The translations under genes and the position numbers were made by a program. Below are positions 48,906-62,954 of a stretch of DNA of 64,000 bases, piece after piece. Within the stretch, counting starts at the first letter, position 1. Each line of letters starts with the position of its first letter. This stretch comes from Ophthalmolycus amberensis (Eukaryota > Chordata > Actinopteri > Perciformes > Zoarcidae): NCBI GenBank assembly GCA_024529925.1, contig JAFEUB010001199.1:234001-298000 (forward strand), read 5' to 3'. The notes under the pieces were generated by a model, which worked only from the letters and a program-made list of their open reading frames with translations, did not search any database and was not told the origin of the DNA.

Positions 48906-51900
48906 TCCTTCAACAAGATGTTACTTTTTAGACAATGTTTTCAGACAATGTTGGGAAGAAAAATTATAAAAGAGCATTTCCAGAAGCACCGTTTGGATTT
49001 TGGATTTTTTCACTGTCCTATTTCCTTTCTTGGCTAAATGATCACTCCAATTAAATGAGGGAAATGCAGTAGCTAATTATCGTGGACAAGCTGCTCAACA
49101 GTCCACACCCTAAAATGTCTCCCAGATTAAAACAAGCCAAAAGTATTAAAGTAACTTGTAAAATGGTCTCTTTCAAAAGCAATTACTGGGTACATTTCCT
49201 CAGCCTGTATGGTTGAACAATTATTCAGCAGCTGTGTCAAAAATGGCCAAGTTACATGCAATAAGACTCACTTGAACAAGAAGAGACGTGAATATTTAAA
49301 TCATTTTCAGCTTTCAATTACAGCATTCAAGTCTTTATTTTCCAGCAGTTTGTGTTTTTGAAAGCAGCAACACAAAGACAAATTAATAATCCTCTTGCTG
49401 CCCTAAAATGTAGTGTTCACATTTTGATCTGATATCTCACAGGGATGTTCAGGGTTGTTGTGATGTTCGGTTCATTATTCATGAATGATAAATAATTCAA
49501 CAAGTATCTCAATGGGTCAGATGCACCGCAGTGTGTTTTTAGTGGAACATGAAGGATTTCACACACAATGCATTTTTAATATCATGTAGCTTTCAGTTTT
49601 TCGGTGAAAATGTTTCTGACCTTTCTTGTTGATGTGGAAATGAAATAGCCTTCTGCAACGTATGAAACGCGAGACAGAGGAGAGAATTCAAATGCACAAA
49701 TCTACTCATAATGAACAATGCCCACGTGGCAATGTGGTCTCAAATTCATGGAAAACTAAGCACACTAAATGGTTTGGCTGTGCCTTTGTTGGATGGTGAA
49801 GTCTGTGTTGAATGACAAGAGAATTATGATTTTTGCCAGTTTGTTACCACCCAGGTTTGTGTGAGAAAAGAAAGATCCCTGAAAAATGTCTAGAAATGTC
49901 TATGATTGTGTTCAATAAGTTGTTTTTAAAGATTCAATTTGTTTTTAATTGTTGTCAGGTAAAGAGCCAACACACTGCATAGTTTGGTTGAATCCGTAAT
50001 TTCTGTAAATGTTTAATGCTTAATAGATAGTATGAATTCTTTCAATAGTCTGGTTTGTTTTGCATCAATGTGTTAATATACCTTCCAAGCCATAATAGCC
50101 TACATTACAGGCACTTTGGAATTTTGAATTTGTGGTGCTTCAGCCACAGCACACCCTTGTTGAAAGGGGAAATAGTTGGCAGTATTTACTATAACTTAAT
50201 ATGAATATTTAATATCACATTATTCTACTTCACAGCAATTGTATTTTATGTTGAGTTTATATGCTGTGGTATAGATTGGAACCTCACCATACTCATCATT
50301 ATGGCAATCATTTTAGGTATCTCCTTCACCAGATGAATTCAATGTTTTAGAGTCAACATGTAGCGTCACATGTTTTGAGCATTAAATGACTAAATGTACT
50401 GCTCACAATTTGAAGGAAGAAACTAGAGTGGATGGTTGGTGTGACAAGACACAGTCATGCAAGTGGCTCGTGCTTTTAAGGAGACAATGTCAATGCAAGA
50501 TACAGATGTTGTAATTGTACTGTGAAGTGTTTCAGTGCTCGGTTATATGCAGAAAACAGCAAACAAGTTCATTAAAACATTGCCAAAACACATTTTTTTC
50601 TATCTAAAGTGTGTCAGGTTAATGTCACTACCCCAATTTTTAATATGTGTAATATGTTATATCAACTTCTTTTTTTTCAACCAGTGAATATCACTGTTAT
50701 TTGGAAGTTTTACTCCACTACTAAGCAACGTTCGCCACAGAGACATATAAAAAGGTGTGTTGAAAAGTAGCTGATCCACTCACCACCCTGGCAAACAGCA
50801 CAGTGAAGAAAACAGGATGAGGATGAGTGCTTCTCAGCAATGAAAATCAGTTCTACTTTTCCATGTTTATAACAAATGGAGCATCCTGCCCAGTGGGAGC
50901 CTTTTAAGTGATAAGCTGCATTTATTTCTCAAATGCTTTTCTTTCTTGGTACAAAGCCGTGAACATCTGTCCAAGCTGATTATAAAACCAGATCTGTTTT
51001 TTCCTCCCCATGTCAATGAAAATGATGAGCAGTGAAAGGAGCCATCCAGGGACGGGATGGTCGTGATAAAAAACAGATGGTGAAGCATCAGATTCTTGAT
51101 CAAATCAGTTAGTAGTGCAAACAAGGGTGTTCTGGTAGGCGAAGAGTTAACTGACTTAGAATTAATATATTTGATTAATGAAAAATTTGATTCATCACAA
51201 GGTAGCCACGCCCTAAAGCATACCCTGCGTTATCATCCATTTTACTGTAAATGGAACCATAATTTACTAAAAGAACATCATGCTGCATTGAAAAAGACTT
51301 GACGATTGAAACCATGTTTACAATGTGTACTTGTACTACTTTTTTCATAGACTTCCATATAATCAAACTTCTTTTGCAACCAGAAGAGTCGCCCCCTGCT
51401 GAACGCACATTTAAGGCACTTCAGCATTGGCTACACTTTTAAGACCGGGAGGTTGCCACACTTTTTGTCAGAAAGTATACGATAATAAAAAGTACTTGTG
51501 TGAAAGTATCTAGATCTAAGACTCACTGCTTGGGTTGGGGAAAAGAAATGTGTTACTGCCATCTCCCTCTTTGTTTGCTTCCAAATATCCTCAGAGGATC
51601 ATTCCACTCAAATGTGTTTAACCTTTTAAAATAAGATGCTTTCTGTTTTTACCTTCGTCCTTCTTGTCAACAGCGGTCCCAAAATCACCGCCATCCTGGA
51701 GCAATATTTACCTCCCTGCCCTGAACTCAGAACACTCGTCTATTTGGCAAAATGTAAAGCCTCTACAATACATAAACAGAACCCGAGCTCACATTTCTTG
51801 TGTATAAACAAGCTCTCAAGAATTCAACATTTGGCCAGAAAGTAAAAGCAATTGCGTTTAAGTATGATGCCTAAAGTAGAGAGGCCTATCTTGTGATTAG

Positions 51901-52639
51901 AAGAGATGATTACATGGTGAAAATCTATCATCATCTTGGATAGGTCTGCACACCAGCAGCGAGCCATTCTGGCTTCGTGCTGAAGTTTCAAACAAACTCG
52001 TGCTCCTTAAGTCGACTAAAAGAAAAGCTTCAAGTACATGTAAAGACCCAACAGTGGAGGTCGACATGATGGCGGTGTAAGTAGATGGAAGTTATAGAGC
52101 AAACCTTAAAAACAATATCAGAAAAAGTCATTCAACATATCATTAAATGAATGAAAAAGCAACCTCTTTCTCTCTTACCTTCAGCCAGTCTGTCTTTCCT
52201 TCGTCTGCCCAACGTCTCCCCCCCTTGAGCTCACGTGCCAATCACAGAGGCAGCAGGCACTGCAGAATGTTTGTGTTTACCTTACAGATTTACACTATAA
52301 TCTTTTCTACTAAATGTGAACCATTTGAGTTGGATTGTGAACATAAGATGGTTTGGATCATGTTTTACTGATTGCAGTGTTTTGCTTCCATAAAAGCAAT
52401 ATGGACACATACCATTCACATACAGTGCATGTTTACAGAACAAGGTCTGTGAGTTCAGGCAATCAACTTGAGTCCATTGTTACTCTCATATAAAACTTGT
52501 ATGATTCTGCAAAACTGTATAACAATATAACAATACTATGACAAATATAACATTGTCTCAACAGAAAAAAAACAAAAAGAGATCAAAATCAGTGTATTAG
52601 AACTAGAGACATGCCTTTTTGATCCCATGCATTATCATT
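48906..52639. other. Intergenic, nothing recognised
   Basis: AT-rich sequence with few and short open frames. I see no exon chain, RNA gene or repeat I can name. Confidence 0.5.
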
Positions 52640-52860
52640 ATTCTTTCCTCTGCCTACGTTACCCACAATGCAACTTGAGATTGGAGTGTGGTATGCTAAT
52701 AGCGGCTTATGTAGACTCGAAGTAGAGCTGATGAGAGGGCTACAGTCTAACGTCTGGTAAGCTCACTTCTTTCTAGCGCCACATCACCAAATTCTTTTAT
52801 TTTCAAACTTGAAGTCTTCAGCCCCAACTGATGCTGACTCAAGTGCAAGAGCATCATTTG
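52640..52860 (+). repeat. Unnamed dispersed repeat, copy 2
   Basis: CCTACGTTACCCACAATGCA and GAAGTCTTCAGCCCCAACTG followed by CTGACTCAAGT match copy 1 at 45215-45490 in order and orientation. Confidence 0.55.
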
Positions 52861-53099
52861 CAAAGGGGTGCACGGGGACATGTCCCTTGCACTTTTTCAG
52901 AAGGCAGTATTGGAGCCCTCACAGTTTTACAGTGTGAAACTAACGTCATACAAAAACAAAGACAGGAGAAACAGCACCCGCTCAAGCTCTAAGTCCCCTT
53001 CCAACGCTCCCTCCTCCCTCCTTCAGTGCTGTCATTCAAACAGCCAGCCAGCAGCTCAGCAGAAAAGAAACAGAACTGTTAGCAATGACTAAACTCTCA

Positions 53100-53570
53100 T
53101 AGTTGTGTATGGCATTACAATGTCATAATATAGGATATTACCATACAATAGGCCATACAACATGTGTTAGTATGGTTTGCCATAAAATGCCATGTATGTC
53201 ATAAACATATAACATAGTATCTCGTATGATAATTTAGTATGCCAAACTTTAAAAGAAATATGCCATAAAAATTAAAAAAGTCATAGCTGTTAAAATGTCA
53301 TAAGAAATAAAAGCACAGTATGTCATAAAAAGGTTATAAAAATGTTATTGTACAACCGTTTATCAACAGACTTATTGTTTTATAATATGCCAAAACAAAT
53401 CATAGTACAGTATGTCATTAAAGGGTCATAAAAGAGGATAGAACAGAATACCATCACAATTTCATGAACAAAAAAAAAAATGTAATAGTATACTGTGTCA
53501 TTGTCATTAAAAGGTCATACACATATCATGGTATAGTATTTCATCCAAATAAATATACCATATAGTATGC
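53100..53570. repeat. Degenerate repeat rich in TATGTCATAAAA-like motifs
   Basis: Variants of (AG)TATG(C/T)CATAAAA and AAAGGTCATA recur irregularly across about 450 bp, for example near 53180, 53265, 53320, 53410 and 53500. It is a decayed tandem or scrambled satellite-like tract. It directly abuts the LTR-like sequence at 53574. Confidence 0.6.
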
Positions 53571-53573
53571 AAC

Positions 53574-54085
53574 TGTCACAGCTCTGCCACTTCTCTTCTG
53601 TCTCTTTATTTCTCACTCACCTCACTCACCTATCAGCTCATTCAGTGCACCTGCTGCTTCCCTCATCATCAGCCTAACTCCCCTCACCTGCCTCTGTTCA
53701 CTAATCAAGCACTCCCTCCTCATCAGCACAACTCCCCTCACCTGCCTCTATCCAGCCACTATATAGACCCCTGCCTCTCAGTCACTCACTGCCAGATCGT
53801 TGCAGAATTGCGGCAGTGTATGGTTGATTGCGTGCAGCGTAATGTCTCAGGGAGACATCGATTATTGTTTCAATGTATGTTTTAAATCTCCTTTACTTTT
53901 GCCTTTATGCTTTTAATGGTTTCATGTGAAGCACTTTGAATTACCTTGTTGTTGAAATGTGCTATACAAATAAACTTGCCTTGCCTTGCCTTGCCTTGCC
54001 TTGCCATGTCTACCCGCCTGTTTGGCTCGTCTTGTTCCCAGTTTCCCCGTCTGCCTGCCCTGCCTCGTCCTGCTGGATTTCCCCA
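53574..54085 (+). mobile_element. LTR-like element split by a LINE tail
   Basis: The left part (53574 to about 53808) starts TGTCACAGCTCTGCC, is C/T-rich and has a TATA-like CACTATATAGACC at about 53758, resembling the layout of the solo LTR at 34961. The right part (about 54005-54085), TGTCTACCCGCCTGTTTGG and GCCCTGCCTCGTCCTGC, looks like a continuation. A LINE tail lies between them. It has an internal tandem duplication (CATCAGC...CCTCACCTGCCTCT twice, at about 53665 and 53720). No target-site duplication could be fixed. Confidence 0.4.
53850..54004 (+). mobile_element. L2-type LINE 3' tail with (CTTGC)n end
   Basis: GTGAAGCACTTTGAATTACC, GTTGAAATGTGCTATACAAA and TAAACTTGCC followed by repeated TTGCC is the characteristic 3' end of L2-type LINEs in fish, which end in a short tandem repeat rather than poly-A. 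It is severely 5'-truncated, with no coding sequence. Confidence 0.75.
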
Positions 54086-54089
54086 TCAA

Positions 54090-57000
54090 AAATCGATGAC
54101 TTATTTCAACATACTGTACTTTGATAAATATCTCCAAAAGTACAACAGATAGAAACTGTTTATCTAGCAAACTTTCAGTACATGAATAACTGCATTTTTC
54201 TCCCTTTACACCTTTTAAATCTAAATTCGGCCCTAAAGAAAATAAATCCGTGCAGTCCCACCCACCCTAGCATCCCACAACACCTGTAGGATTTCAGTCT
54301 ACGTTATCCATTATCGTCACTCCAGAATCCCTGCTGCGTGGATCTTAGTGTGCCCGATGGGGCGCGAGGAGGTCAGAGCCTAGATGCTAAATTTAATCTC
54401 TGAACATATTCTTCATTCCCAGTGAGTTGGCTGACTGTACTGTGTGGTAGTGGTGGAAGCGCTAAGTTTACAAAACTGGGGGGTGAACCAAAAGTCACCG
54501 CATCAAATCCCTCAACCAACAGGAAGAAGGGCAAGCGACACAAACAAGTCTGTCTATTCTTTGTTTCATCAACTATTATAACAACACCCTTGAGACAGTC
54601 AGGTCAGCCTGCTCCCTACTCTTTTCTTTCACACACCTGTACCTTTTTGTTTATTCAGTTGTGGATCACCAGCACCTTTCACATGTGGTCTCCTGCACTG
54701 AGATCTAATAGGGGAGTGTGCCCAATATGGCCCCCACATGTTCATTTGAAGGGTCATTTGCTGTTGATGTTGTATTAACACAAGTGTTTAGTTGACTGAC
54801 CCAACAGTGATTTATGACCTTCTGGGAATTCCAGGAAATTGTGGTGAACGTGTAATTGCAGGGAAACATTTTAAGCACCTCGCAGTTCACTGGACATTGT
54901 TGTCCGGTCAGAGGTCTGGCAAACAGAGTGGGACTTACGTCAGAAAAAGATTGTTGGATGCCTGTGATGCCATAGCTTTGATTTCTTATCGATATAATCT
55001 TAATTGATTGGAGTGACCAGTGCAGTTTCATGTAATTATTGTTTACATATCGTCCAGCAGCTCATTCAGTCCAAGCAGGGACATGAATCACACAGTAAAT
55101 CATACAGAAAAAGAGGGAGAAGTGGAGTCTTTGAACCACGGAGCAGTCCTGCCTCTGCACCGCCTCCATCCTTCCTCGCTATTTCCTCCAGGTGTCGATC
55201 ACACAAAGAGCTGCTCTGTGAGTCAAACCATACCTGCGGTCATTACAAAGCAGCACTCCCACAATGAAACTCTTTGTCCAGGTGCTGCATGTTTTTGGCG
55301 CATTTGAAGAAAAAAAGTTCAAATGAATTAAGAAAGGATCACTCTGAATTTCACTGCTTTTAAATTCAGCAGGCCAACACACCATTAAGGATACATGCAG
55401 TATCCACAGTAGCAGCAGTCTTGATGCACTTTTTGATTAAGTGTGGTGCTGCAAAGACTTTGTGCTTGCTCTTGACCAAGTGACAGCTCAATGTAAAAGT
55501 ATGACAATACCTGTAAGAGGCTACACCACAACTTGCATTTTGATGTCAAAGATAGTGTGGTGTGTGTGGCACTATATGGGAACAGAGAGCCTAAAAAGAA
55601 CCATCTTTGATACACATTGCTGTTATTAACACATTATGCTTCTTTCCTAAGACTGGTTCGTTGCAGTGGACAATGCTGAGTGGATCCCGCTGAGGTCCAA
55701 ACAGTTACTGTATGTTTCTAACTAACAGAGCCCTTTGGGTTGAATGTAATTTATGTATGAGATGAACCAATTTCTTTCTTTTGAGTCAAAAAACATCCAA
55801 TCCAAAATCTTTCAATTTAGGCCCAGCTGTCAGAAGGTCTGAAACTAATCTGCTCCTGTAAGACTCCTATTAAAAGCAGAATTCAGTCTTGTTTCAGACC
55901 TTGTTGAGTGGTTCAAACAGACTTATTTTGTGTACAAACTATGCAGAGAAAAAAAAGTGATTAAAGCATCTCTAATTCAAATTGTATCTTCACAACTCAG
56001 AACGGAAGGCAATAATGGAGGTTTAACACAAGTCATATCTGACCTCTTGTGTGACCTGAACCAGGTAATTTCTCTGTTTATTTTGCAAATCGAGAGGAAA
56101 TCCACTCCCATCTGTGTGACCAGTAATGATTTGGCTGTATGTGCCCTTGGGGAGGTTGAATTAATCTAAATCCCTCTAATGAATTTCCTGAACATTCCCA
56201 GCTCACACACTCGCATCTGCTTGGACAAACAGCCAATCAGCGGATACTTATTAATAGGATCTGTATTCAGCTTGATATTTAACCTTAGTTTACTGAGTGA
56301 TCAGTGTAAATCTGATTCAATTTGTTTCTTTATACTTCATTTCATTCTAAATAAAACGTGGGTGGTCCTGTTACCCAAAGCCTTTATTTTCTCCCTTTGT
56401 AAAGATGTTGAAAAAAATAACTTCCAATGGTTGTGATGTGAAGGATTAAACGTCTAACTTTACCTTTTAGAATTATCCTTCTTCACTTTTTAAAACGTGT
56501 GCTGTCCCATTACTAAGCTTCTCATGTTATCTGAGAAGAAATAACAGAAAATAGTTTGCTTTGTCAAAATACCAGTGTTCATTCTCTCCTGTAATGCATG
56601 TTGCAGCTTAAATGTGAAAATAATAGAAACATAGTACCGTAAGTATTTTGGATGAAAATGCCAATGAGTTCTGATGAAGAGCATGAGCAAAAAAAAATAA
56701 TAACATCTACACAGAGTTTCAGTGACTGTGTAAGCTAGCAGAGGGTTCTGTTCACAACACACAAACGGAGGATTTCCAAAAACCAAGAATGAAACACAAA
56801 CACAAAACCACACAAAAGTGAATGCTTACATTTCCAAGACTGTTAAAACTAGAGACCATCTTACGATGGGATCACAACAGCTGGAACGTCAAATTTAGCT
56901 AAGGACCTAAAGTGGCCATAAAGTACCTATTACACACACACACACACAGTCAAAAGGTGAAAACAACAGTTTGTTGACGAGTTGTCATGGCTGGTAATAA

Positions 57001-60000
57001 AGACTGAGGCTGGTCATGGTGCACATATTCGCCAAGACTCATCATTAAAAGCCTTCAAAGCCCAGTGAAACACTGGTTTAAGCTAATGAAGAAACATGGC
57101 TTGGTTAAAACTGACAGCCTAATGGCTGCGATAGCAAGCAGTTAACCACCAGCTGCCTTAGTTCCATTTCATGCTAAACATTAAGTGAATATCGTTTTGC
57201 CAAATTTATAAACATCTTCTGATTACTTCCAGAGCTCTTTTTTTGCTCTTCCCAGTAGAGTGCACTAACACGCCAAATCCACTCAGTTGACAGATTATAT
57301 GATGGACGAAAAGTGGTTACCGTTCGGTACCTCTGGGTTGGTGACAGAACAATATGTAATCGGTACAGCAGCAGAATCAAACTCCCCACAAAACAACGCT
57401 TGAATCCGATATAAAGTAAGTCAGTTCAGTTTTTTTATTTGAGAGGAATAACCCATTCAATATGTGTGCTTTTGTTTGGAAATACGTTGAAAATGTACCT
57501 CACATTTTGCTTTAGGATTACAATTCAGACTGTTATGCACACATCCATTATCCTGCATACATTTGTCACAAACCTGGGTGGTGTTTACAAGGCTTTTCCT
57601 CATTAGTCTTACACGCTGCGGTAAATGAACAACATTTCTGCTGCCGGTCTCAATGGAGACTTTGTTCGTTTTCTCCACTGTCTGGTTTATGATACACAAC
57701 AGAAGCAGTTGTGCGTGCTGTTTTTTGAGATTTCTCCTCGCATGACGATGGTCTGTGGCCTCAAGCTAGCAGCGTGGCAGTGTATGGCAGAGCTTGACAC
57801 AATCAAAGGCATCAATTATAATCAGGCATGTAATGGGGCTATCGGCATTGTTTGAAAAAGAGCTGAATTGCAACTTTGCCTTAAGAGGAAAAAAGGGGAT
57901 TTTTTTCGACAGGAGACACGTTTGCGTGTGAGCGGAGAGACTCCACGTGTGTGTGTGTGTGTGTGTGAGGCTGCATTCAGGTTGCTTAAACAGATGAAAA
58001 ACACAGATTTGCAATGTGGTCGAGCCTGTTAATTATTTTAACAGCACTGAATGTATTTCAGCCAAACAAACACTTCATCATTGCAACAAGCTAAAACCGC
58101 TATTCTAATTCATCAGCTAGAATTTGTTTTGCATGAAATGGATTGTGCATGCTCATATCTCAGAGGGGCCAGATCCAAAAGCATTATCAAGAGTATGTCA
58201 TATGAGCTGAGTCCAAGAGAAAAAATGTTGATGGTAAAAACGAATGCATGGAAGACTGATTTTAGCTGTAAAAGCAATAAATAGCATAACTGCATTTCAT
58301 TGCCTCGGATGCCTTTTTTATTCTTTTGACGTCAGGACGGATTAGTGTTCTCATTCGTAAACTTTAATTTCACTTTCCCAAAATTATCAAAAAGGGGGTA
58401 ACATACTGCTTTTATCAGAATAAACAGCCCCAGGATTCTTCTGGAGCTCAGTCAGGCCCACTGGTAGATGTCCAAACCGCAGCTTTGAGAGATTTTCCAT
58501 TGGAATTTGTATCGGACCTGTCAGAGGGCCTCTAGGCTCAAACCCTGGTGCTGAGCGTCCTAAAGCCTATTTGCAAATTACCTCCTTCACCAGAGTCGAG
58601 GGTAGAAAAACACACAGCAGCCTGCTGTCTGTCCAAGACCCAGCTACCTGGGGTCAGCTACCGCAGGGTGAAGCGAAATGGAGCAGGACCAAGGGGGATG
58701 GGGGGGTGTCAAACCTGGCTAACCAAACCCAACTGATACGAGACCTGTTGCTCCTTCTACGCTCACCCATCGGTGTCCCATTTCTGTTATTATGGGAGTT
58801 TTTTTAAAGGAAGTGTCCAGAGTTGTTAGCAGCAGACTTTTTACTGGTTTTTGACATGAGGGTATAGTAAAGCAGACTGAGGTAGAGCTGAGCACGGTGT
58901 TCCTGTTCTAGATTTGCATGATGGATGGTGGCAGTGGCTGAGAGGGACGGGTTGCCTGCTCTAATGGGTCTCCGAGGAACTTAATCAGCCATTCCTGCAG
59001 CGCTAAGGATAAATAACAAGCCGGACAACTCTGCTGCAGGGGGCGGCAAGAAAGAGCTGACTGATGGCACTCTTACAAAAAACTAGCAAGAGATCCCTTT
59101 TGCAAGATAATGAGTTTAATCATGAGTGAAGGCTGAGAAACTGAGACACATACTCTGAAAATTCATCTGACTGTGTGAATCAATATGTGTGCGCTCACCA
59201 GGCTATCTATCTGTGGTAAGGGTATAAGAGTATAAGGTGTGACGGATCTTGGTCAAACCACATATACAGGCTCTAGTCAGCTCGCACAGCAAAGTCATAC
59301 TATATGTGAGAAGAGCTCCACTGCAGTATGCTCATGTTCAATGGAAACTGGCCTGGGTAGAGAATTAAACTGTCAAAGAGCCCTCAGTAGAAAGTGTATT
59401 TTTAAACAGCCAGACGCGCTGCCATCCAGGTTTCTGATATGCTCTTATGGAGCGAGATTAGTACATTTACATGATTACGAACAAGAGCATGGATGTGGCT
59501 ACTTGAAATACATGGCAGCAGCTGTCAAGAATGTGTTGATTGAGTGTTTAGAAATGTTCTGCAGCAGATGGTTGAATACAGCAAAGAAGGGGAGCAGAGT
59601 AGCCTGCATCCACTGGTGAGCATGGCCCATGAACTCACAGTGTATGAGCTAAAACTGAGAAATACAATATACAGAGTGTACTTTAAAGTTGGAATAGAGT
59701 CAAAACTACTGCAGCATATACAATTTCCTGTAACAATAAGCTAGACGGACTCCAACAGTCACTGTGTGTGAAGGGATTTTGAGACGAATCAGCTGTCCAT
59801 GAACCGTCATTTACATTTCTCCTGACGTACACTCAGCCTCCACTCTCTACCACGCTCGGATGAAGTCAAAGGTCATCAGGTGGAATGCAACATATGAGAT
59901 GGTTTCCAAATGAAATGTAATAAAGAGAGCTTTTCTGCAAATTCTAGATGCTTTATTGATTTCAGTCATCCTGCCTTCATGTTAGCTTCTCCTGATGGAA

Positions 60001-62815
60001 ACTGATGGTCATTGGCATTCAGATATTCAGCTTATGTTGTCATGTTTGGCTCGCTGATCCATCAGGGCTGGAGGTTTATACAGATTGTGTAACACAGAGA
60101 TGAAAGATGGGCAGAGCAGTGCAGTCTGTGTTATGGGTGGGGGGTGGGGTGATGGGGGACTGTACTCCATCAACATGGACAGAGGACCGGACAGATGGGA
60201 AACCTGCCCAGATGTAGAGGCTCTGCAGCTTGCGTCATAAATCTCCCGACCACTGGTGCCATAATGGAGGTTCTGATAAAAAATTGGTTGCGTCCAAAAA
60301 TGTAAAAAGGGCCACACAATTTCATGAAACAAGCACAAATGCAGATTAGAATTGTGGACACTGATGTGACGCTGATGTTCCTCACTGAATTTGACACTAT
60401 GTCCATACAATAACTGTTTCCAGCCATGTCTCCATCGCGTACACGCATTTCTCTCACCCTTTCTGTCTGGACCACATTACCTATTTTTCAAGAGAGCAGT
60501 CTGACAACAAGACCGATGACACAAATGATTGTTGTGACGTGGGTGTGGGTTAATTCAGTTCTGTCTTCAGTTCTGTCAGAAACACTTACATAACATGGCA
60601 AGTGGGGATGACAATAAAATCTGACTTGGTGGTAGACGTCTCCTCTTGGGAGGAGCCTGCTGCATCAACACGGCAGAACAGTGTGAAAAACACGACACAT
60701 GATAAATAACATGCAAATAATCCACCGGTGGGTACTGAGTGGAACCAAGGTGCATACAAACAGAGCGGAGCTAAAGCAGGTGGAGGCTGAATCAGAAGCT
60801 TCTGGCAGCAGCTGCAGTAAGTAAGAAACACATCGATATTCCTGCATCATCTGGTCGACTAGGGGAGTAGAGTACTTATTGAATATACTTTATTGTGGTG
60901 GCTGAAAGAGCACAACGCACTGCAACACTCACCTATTTAACAATATATGCAGCGTAATGAAACACAGTGCAAATAGAGAGGGGGGGGATACTAAAACTGG
61001 AGATTATGCTGACTATCAGTAAAAGCCAGTATTTTCAATGATATCAGAAAAATGCAATTAGAATGTTATAAGTAAATAAACCTCTAAATATCTACTTAAC
61101 CATCCTCACAGGTTGCATACCTGTATTTCTATGAGTCAACAAAAAATGTATTTTTCCGTGATCGAGGAAAACAGACACTTTTCTAAAGAAATCTACAATT
61201 TTGTCGAGCAAAAATATGTTTCCTGTCCTGTGAATCATTGGCGATTGGACTCAAAACTGTCCAGTGTGTCACAGATTGATGTGAAGCTACAGCGAAGATA
61301 TGAGTTGAAAATGTTTCAACTTGAATTAATAATTGGAACATATTTTCACGGCTTCATGAATTTGCTTCATAAAAATACGATGGAGGCGAGAGACTGGAGG
61401 GAAATAATCGTTTTTGGTGAGTTCAGTGAGAAAATTAGCTGAACACAGACACAGTCCCACAGACACAGTTGGTGTGTCTGCAGCTCACAGCGAACATACG
61501 GTTGGTACATTGGAATAAACATGGTGCAGCAGCACTTATTTTACAACCCCCCACCCCCCACATTGTGATATTTGATAAGTGATGAAATCTGATAAATTTG
61601 CTGTCGAGACAGCATCAAAAATTAACCACAGATGTTTAAGTAATTTGATGAAACCAAATTGTACATTCAAATGTGCAATCTGTTCACCCACGTTGCTGCT
61701 CACACAGCTGAGGACCTCCTTTATGGTTGTCAGTGTGTGTTAAATCAACTGGAATCACCTCTCTGTAGGTCAAATGAATAATTCTTCTCTACGTTCTATT
61801 GCAAGTCATTGATCTTCTGGCGGCAGAAAGTATAGCCCAAAAGAGCCCAAACTGGATTGCACACAACTTCCCTATAAATAGTGTCCGAGAGAGTCCGTCA
61901 CCCCTAAGCCTGTATTTTGTCCATGTGATGGTCTGAATGAAAATCCAGCTGTCTGGAGAGGAGCCTGATGTTTTGACAGTATGCTGCTGGATCTTCACAT
62001 CTTGTCTCTGTCTCTGGAACTAATCAATCCTGACGCCACGATACGCACAGGCCGCACCTGCGGCCCCTCTCCGACTACCATACACACATACGGCATATGC
62101 ACAATCTTGCATACACACAATTCTACACACACGCTCAGAGACCACTGCAGTACTCTCTCTACAGGGCAGAAGAAAGACAAAGTACATTCTGTCGGTATAG
62201 ATGTAAAAAAAAAAATGGAACCATTTCCTGAGATGTGTATAGGTCCCAGCTGCCCCAAAAAAACCCACAAAACGGTGTGTTCAGAAGGTCTCAAGAGTTT
62301 GGCTGTTAATAGCGCTCTGTAAATCCTCAGGGGTGGCCATGTTGGGGAGATGGGGATCTGGCTTGTGTCTCTGACTCCTTTTTCATGCTAACATTGTACA
62401 CCTGCACAAGCACACGTGACCGCCCAGACAAAATCACACACATGACTGTGGTAGTAGCTGGTATACATGGGAATAAAGTCGGATATAAAACAGAGTAGTC
62501 CTTCGACCAACAATTAGTCAGAGCCAAATAATGGGTTTTAGAGGATTCCTACATGTCTCTACTGACATTTGGAAGAGCATTGGCACTGAAACTCTGGCAG
62601 TGAACTTTGAGTTCTGGGAATCACATGCATCAGCGACTTTAGTTTCAAACCTTTCAAACCCAAACGCATAGTTACACTATGTACTCTTGTCTGTAAGTTG
62701 GTGTGGCGGCTAAAAACCAAATATAGAATGCTGTAGGCCTAGTGTTGAAGAAAAGATTTATGGCACGGATGACGGCAAACCGCCCAATGTGTTCATTTCC
62801 TGTGGTGTGCCAGAG
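54090..62815. other. Intergenic, nothing recognised
   Basis: I checked this long stretch for exon chains, transposases and RNA genes without success. It holds a short (CA)n at 56932-56948 and a (GT)n at 57946-57967. Frames of 100-130 codons (for example 59239-59619 and 61113-61442) match no protein I know. Confidence 0.45.
57946..57967. repeat. (GT)n microsatellite
   Basis: About 11 GT units. Confidence 0.95.
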
Positions 62816-62954
62816 CTCTCTCGCTCTCGCTCTCGCTCTCGCTCGCTCTCGCTCTCGCTCTCGCTCTCGCTCTCGCTCTCGCTCTCGCTCTCGCTCTCGC
62901 TCTCGCTCTCGCTCTCGCTCTCGCTCTCGCTCTCGCTCTCGCTCTCGCTCTCTC
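62816..62954. repeat. (CTCTCG)n microsatellite
   Basis: A hexanucleotide repeat of about 23 units is broken once by a CTCGCTCGCTC step at about 62840. It creates spurious frames of alternating S/R, L/S, E/S and A/R on both strands. One strand is largely polypyrimidine with regular CpG steps. Confidence 0.97.
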
